The notes beneath the pieces were generated by a model that had not been told where the DNA came from, did no database searches, and was given only the letters and a program-made list of their open reading frames with translations. A stretch of DNA of 64,000 nucleotides from Streptomyces sp. NBC_00443 (GTDB lineage: Bacteria > Actinomycetota > Actinomycetes > Streptomycetales > Streptomycetaceae), in contig NZ_CP107917.1 in assembly GCF_036014175.1 (NCBI RefSeq), positions 6,200,001 through 6,264,000 on the forward strand. The letters are read 5' to 3'. The position numbers and the translations under genes are program-made. Positions 60,605 through 64,000 of the stretch are shown one piece after another (the first letter of the stretch is position 1; each line of letters begins with the position of its first letter).

Positions 60605-62140
60605 TCATCCCCGGTCCCTTCCCTTTCCCTTGCGTTCCCTGACGGCGTTCGTGTCCCACGCGGGGTGGTCGTGCAGCAGGTCGAGCGTGAGCGCGGCGGT
60701 CCAGCCGAAGCCGGTGGCTCCGCAGGCGTCGCCGGTGTACGGGTTGACGTACTCGGCGAACCCGGAGGCGTCGGCGGTGTGCAGGATCGCCCTGCGCAGG
60801 GCGTCGGCCCGGCCGCGCTCACCGTGCAGCCGGAGCCCGCGCTCCAGCAGCCAGCTCGTGTTGAACCAGGCCGGGCCCCGCCAGTAGCGGTGCGGTTCGA
60901 AGGCCTCGCCCAGGAGGTCGTAGCTCGGCACGAGTCGGGTCGTGCCGCCGAGGCCGAAGTGCGATCCGCCCAGCGTCCGTACCAGGGCGGCGGTGATGTC
61001 GCGGGGGAGGGTGGGGAGGAGGAGGGGGACGAGGCCGGAGACGCTGCGCTCGGGGATCGGCTCCCCGGCCGCCGGCCCGTCGGCCCGCCCCTCGCCCGGT
61101 CCGTCGCTACGGCGCACGCCCGGTCCGTCGCTACGCCCCTCGCTCCGCACGTCCCGGCAGAAGAACATGCCCTCCGCCGGGTCCCACAGTCGCTCGACCA
61201 GCGCCGCCGTCAGCCGCTCGGCGCGCGCGTGCCGGGCCGTGCCCGTCGCCCCCAGCTCCCGGGCGATCTCGGCCAGCGCGTGCTCGGAGGCGATGAGCAG
61301 GGCGTTGAACGCCGGGTCCTCGACGGCGAAGCCGCCGGGGCCATCGGCGTACCCCCCGTCGCGGTAGTCCGTCGCCAGCCGCACATACCGTCCGTAGTCC
61401 AGATCCGTCGGCCGGTCCTCGGCCGCCCCGTGGTCGAGGTCGGCGCGGCGGAAGGAGCGGGCCGGGGCCGGGGTGACGCGGGAGAGCGGGGCGTCCCAGC
61501 AGGGGCTGTTGTCCATCCCCTGTTCCCAGGGGTGGACGACGGACGCGAGGCCGCCTGCGCCGAGGTCGCGCCGGTGCAGCAGATAGCGGTGCCAGGCGGC
61601 GAGGCGGGGATACATCCGGGTGAGGAAGCCGCGCGCCCGGGACAGTCCCGGGTCGGCGCGGTGCACCAGCCAGGCCGCCAGCGCGTGCACCGGTGGTTGC
61701 ACGATGCCGGAGGTCTGTACGGTGCGCGGGGCGCCCGCAGCGCGCCCCGCGGTCGAGGAGCGCCAGAAGTCGGGGCTCGGGAAGTAGGCGTCGAGCGGCA
61801 CGGAGGGGTTGAAGACGATGTGCGGGATCCGCCCGTCACCCCACTGGGCGTCGAGCAGCGTCTCCAGCTCCGTCTGCGCCCGCAGCGGCGACACGTGCCT
61901 CAGGCCGATCGCGATGAACGCCGAGTCCCAGGACCACTGGTGCGGATACAGACTGCGCGAGGGCACCGTCGAGGTGCCCGTCCAGTTGTCCTCCAGCACC
62001 CGGGCGGCTTTGACGTGCAGCGAGTCCGCCGCGGGGGGCGGATCGTATGCAATGTCATGCGCCGCGCGACGGGCTGTGAGCTGGGCAGTGCGATCCACTC
62101 GGGGCTCCCCGAAAGACGTCCGGCCGACCGGTTCGGTCAT
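60605..62140 (-). CDS. MGH1/GH63-like (alpha/alpha)6-barrel glycosidase
   Basis: The 511-residue glycosidase has the six-hairpin barrel pattern: SLYPHQWSWDSAFIAIGL near the N-terminus (the WSWD signature, Asp likely catalytic), ASVVHPWEQGMDNSPCWD, then YWRGPAWFNTSWLLERGL near the C-terminus and the NPYTGDACG ending. These are typical of GH63/mannosylglycerate-hydrolase-like enzymes. A loop of about 25 residues near residue 340 has an 8-residue repeat (R-R-S-D-G-P-G type). There is no signal peptide. Its stop overlaps the natural start of the debranching gene by 4 bp. It is divergent from the ROK regulator, which probably controls both. Confidence 0.85.
   Translation of the reverse strand: MTEPVGRTSFGEPRVDRTAQLTARRAAHDIAYDPPPAADSLHVKAARVLEDNWTGTSTVPSRSLYPHQWSWDSAFIAIGLRHVSPLRAQTELETLLDAQWGDGRIPHIVFNPSVPLDAYFPSPDFWRSSTAGRAAGAPRTVQTSGIVQPPVHALAAWLVHRADPGLSRARGFLTRMYPRLAAWHRYLLHRRDLGAGGLASVVHPWEQGMDNSPCWDAPLSRVTPAPARSFRRADLDHGAAEDRPTDLDYGRYVRLATDYRDGGYADGPGGFAVEDPAFNALLIASEHALAEIARELGATGTARHARAERLTAALVERLWDPAEGMFFCRDVRSEGRSDGPGVRRSDGPGEGRADGPAAGEPIPERSVSGLVPLLLPTLPRDITAALVRTLGGSHFGLGGTTRLVPSYDLLGEAFEPHRYWRGPAWFNTSWLLERGLRLHGERGRADALRRAILHTADASGFAEYVNPYTGDACGATGFGWTAALTLDLLHDHPAWDTNAVRERKGKGRDRG
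61085..61158. repeat. 24-bp imperfect tandem repeat in the glycosidase gene
   Basis: CGCCCGGTCCGTCGCTACG occurs exactly at 61093-61111 and 61117-61135, period 24 bp, with degraded units on both sides. It encodes the hydrophilic R-S-D-G-P-G loop repeat, in frame. Confidence 0.85.
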
Positions 62141-62218
62141 GGCTACCGTAGGGTTACGTCTATTTAACACGCAAAACCCAATATGTAATGCAGAGTTGAG
62201 AAGCACAAGGGGGTGTGC

Positions 62219-63421
62219 ATGGGCGCACGAGGTCAGGCGAGTGCCGGGGAACTGCTCGAACTGGTGCGGAGCGGGCGAGCCGTCACGCGCGGAGCGCTCC
62301 AGCAGGCCACCGGTCTCTCCCGGGCCACCGTCGGCCAGCGCCTCGACCGCCTCTTCCGCGCCGGCTGGCTGCGCGAGGGCGCCGGCGGTCCCGTGGGCTC
62401 CCCGCTGGGCGGCCGTCCCTCCATCACCCTGGAGTTCGACGACGCCCACGCCGTGGTCCTGGCCGCCGACCTGGAGACCCGGCACGCGCGTGCCGCCGTG
62501 CTCTCCCTGACCGGCGAGATCCTCGCCGAGCACACCGGCACGCTGGTCATCGAGGACGGGCCGGACGTGGTGCTGGGCGAGCTCGGGCGATGGTTCGCCG
62601 AGCTGCTGGAGAAGGCCGGGCGCCGGGCCGGCGAGGTGGGCGGCATCGGGCTCGCGGTGCCGGGGCCGGTGGACAGCGGGACCGGCCGGGTCGTCCAGCC
62701 GCCGATCATGCCGGGCTGGGACGGCTACGACATAACGGGACGCCTGGCCAGGGCCTTCACCGAGGCCACCGGCGCCGCGCCGGTCCCGGTGCTGGTCGAC
62801 AACGACGCCAACCTCATGGCGTACGGCGAGCAGCGCACGGCTTTCCCCGGCTGCTCGGCGTTCGTCCTGGTCAAGGTCTCGACCGGCATCGGCGCCGGGG
62901 TCGTGGTCGACGGCTCGATCTACCGGGGCATCGACGGGGGTGCCGGCGACATCGGCCACATCCGGGTGCCGGCGGGCGCGGATGCGCTGTGCCGGTGCGG
63001 TTCGTACGGCTGTCTCGCGGCCGTCGCCAGCGGTGGCGCCGTGGCCCGGCGGCTGGCCGAGGCGGGGGTGCCCGCGGCGTCCGGCTCGGATGTGCGGGAT
63101 GTGCTGGCGTCCGGGCATCCGGGGGCGGCCGCGCTGGCACGGGAGGCCGGGCGGCAGGTCGGGGACGTACTGGCGACGGTCGTGACGCTGCTCAACCCCG
63201 GGGTGCTGATGATCGCCGGGGATCTGGCCGGGACGCCCTTCCTCACCGGTGTACGCGAGTTGCTCTACCAGCGGGCGCTGCCGCGCTCCACCGCTCATCT
63301 GAACGTCGTGACCTCAGGGCTGGGGGACCGGGCCGGGCTCGTGGGTGCCGGGGCGCTGGTCGTGGAGCATCTGTACGCGCCCTCGCGGGTGGAGGAACGG
63401 CTGCTCGCACTGGGGGTGTGA
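62219..63421 (+). CDS. ROK-family transcriptional regulator
   Basis: The 400-residue ROK repressor (GTG 62213 is an alternative start) has an N-terminal winged helix (residues about 10-70: ALQQATGLSRATVGQRLDRLF). The ROK sugar-kinase-like domain has the phosphate loop GIGLAVPGPVD, DNDANLMAYGEQ and the zinc motif CRCGSYGCLAAV (CxCGxxGCxE variant with Ala for Glu). It senses a sugar or sugar phosphate. It is divergent from the two glycosidase genes across a 78-bp AT-rich gap, which probably contains its operator, and so likely controls them. Confidence 0.92.
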   Translation: MGARGQASAGELLELVRSGRAVTRGALQQATGLSRATVGQRLDRLFRAGWLREGAGGPVGSPLGGRPSITLEFDDAHAVVLAADLETRHARAAVLSLTGEILAEHTGTLVIEDGPDVVLGELGRWFAELLEKAGRRAGEVGGIGLAVPGPVDSGTGRVVQPPIMPGWDGYDITGRLARAFTEATGAAPVPVLVDNDANLMAYGEQRTAFPGCSAFVLVKVSTGIGAGVVVDGSIYRGIDGGAGDIGHIRVPAGADALCRCGSYGCLAAVASGGAVARRLAEAGVPAASGSDVRDVLASGHPGAAALAREAGRQVGDVLATVVTLLNPGVLMIAGDLAGTPFLTGVRELLYQRALPRSTAHLNVVTSGLGDRAGLVGAGALVVEHLYAPSRVEERLLALGV

Positions 63422-63827
63422 CGTCCGTGTTTCCGTCTCGGGGGCACGTCCGCATGGTGAAATCTCGTCGGCTGTGGCAGCGTGATTCTCGCCACCCTTG
63501 ATAAGGGTTGCGCTCAGATGAGCGGATCTTGAGCGGCTGCACTTCTCCAAGGGGTGGCACTCGGTGCCACCTCTTGATCGTTCATCGATCGAAATCAAAC
63601 GTGCGGGATGGATGCTCATCTGAGCGATATACCGCACCCGTGAACCCTCTTGCGTTCAAGAAGTGAAAACATCTGCCCGTCATGGCTTGCCAAGCTTTGA
63701 CTTTCGATCCACTGGCGGACGGGTGGTTACAGGCGCATGACGCGTGAGTAGACGTACCCAGGCGCCTTCGATCTGGGTATGTTCCTCGCCGTCAGGGCAG
63801 CCACCGCGTCCTCGAGGGAGTCGGACC
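63422..63827. other. 406-bp structured intergenic region before ppdK
   Basis: No gene is visible here. A strong hairpin GGTGGCAC-TCG-GTGCCACC lies near 63552-63570, flanked by AAG and CTCTT; it may terminate the ROK transcript. It lies inside a segment bounded by an exact 13-bp inverted repeat: CGCTCAGATGAGC at 63511-63523 and GCTCATCTGAGCG at 63614-63626. The second half (63640-63827) is less GC-rich and must hold the ppdK promoter and a long leader, with GAGGGAG before the GTG start. Confidence 0.7.
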
Positions 63828-64000
63828 GTGTCGGAAAACAAAGAACCCCACGTAGCGAAGTTCGTTTACGACTTCACCGAGGGAAACAAGGACCTCAAGG
63901 ACCTCCTGGGTGGCAAGGGCGCGAACCTCGCCGAGATGACCAACCTGGGGCTCCCCGTTCCCCCCGGCTTCACGATCACGACGGAAGCCTGCAAGGTCTA
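63828..64000 (+). CDS. ppdK: Pyruvate phosphate dikinase, N-terminal part
   Basis: The gene runs off the right edge; 57 codons are visible. The GTG start has GGGAG ahead. The frame reads KFVYDFTEGNKDLKDLLGGKGANLAEM and GLPVPPGFTITTEACK in parts, the invariant N-terminal ATP-grasp region of pyruvate phosphate dikinase (GGKGANLAEM is the glycine-rich loop). The enzyme interconverts pyruvate, ATP and phosphate with PEP, AMP and pyrophosphate. The catalytic His domain lies outside the window. Confidence 0.95.
   Translation, partial: MSENKEPHVAKFVYDFTEGNKDLKDLLGGKGANLAEMTNLGLPVPPGFTITTEACKV

Overview
The window is a stretch of chromosome from a Streptomyces or very close actinomycete. GC content and third-codon GC bias are very high, GTG starts and 4-bp stop/start overlaps are common, and the gene content is typical of the genus: DUF397/XRE regulator pairs, DasR-type sites at a chitinase gene, a Zur-controlled znuACB-zur operon, and the SCO2521-SCO2525 family genes in the order they have in S. 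coelicolor. Most genes look like chromosomal core. Inserted and decaying DNA is concentrated at about 3.6-4.7 kb and 51.8-53.75 kb.

Layout. 0-10.4 kb: end of an ammonium transporter gene and its PII gene, a small secreted protein, an XRE regulator divergent from an NAD(P)-binding dehydratase/epimerase, a GH1 beta-glucosidase coupled to a wrecked MFS gene, an M4 protease with its emfourin-like inhibitor, leuA behind a leucine-rich leader peptide, and a TerB-like protein. 10.5-14.6 kb: an MMPL exporter and a NarL-type two-component system. 14.7-23.5 kb: a probable sialic-acid cluster with a secreted sialidase, a NanA/DapA-type lyase, a five-part peptide-type ABC importer (one permease fused to one ATPase) and a FadR-type regulator. 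23.5-31.8 kb: small resistance and metabolism genes (VOC protein, UvrA-like ATPase, AraC regulator, class A beta-lactamase), a secreted TIM-barrel protein, a second VOC protein, a secreted tripeptidyl-aminopeptidase-type hydrolase and a GNAT acetyltransferase.

31.9-38.5 kb holds the least understood unit. A SAM methyltransferase is followed by four tightly packed genes of the SCO2524, SCO2523 (ParA/MinD-like with an altered P-loop), SCO2522 and SCO2521 families, and then by a membrane-anchored protein of unknown function. It reads as one co-transcribed cassette with no known function and is the best candidate in the window for an undescribed system. 38.5-40.8 kb is a DUF397/XRE pair plus small coupled genes and a DUF1266 protein.

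40.8-48.6 kb is housekeeping: recO (preceded by a partial duplicate of its own 5' end), uppS, a YcxB-like membrane protein, zur-znuBCA with tandem Zur boxes, glyS and a LysE-type exporter. 48.6-56.4 kb: a GH18 chitinase with paired DasR-like sites, an aldo/keto reductase with a TetR regulator, a degenerate TnpB-like element lying between the remains of a divergent MFS/XRE pair, an intact MFS exporter and dusB. 56.4-64 kb: an LTA-synthase-like membrane sulfatase carrying an 18-bp tandem repeat, two coupled glycosidase genes (the debranching enzyme has a likely homopolymer frameshift near its start), a ROK regulator, a structured 406-bp intergenic region, and the start of ppdK running off the right edge.

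No rRNA, tRNA or CRISPR array was recognised. Four copies of a short dispersed Streptomyces-type intergenic repeat were seen.
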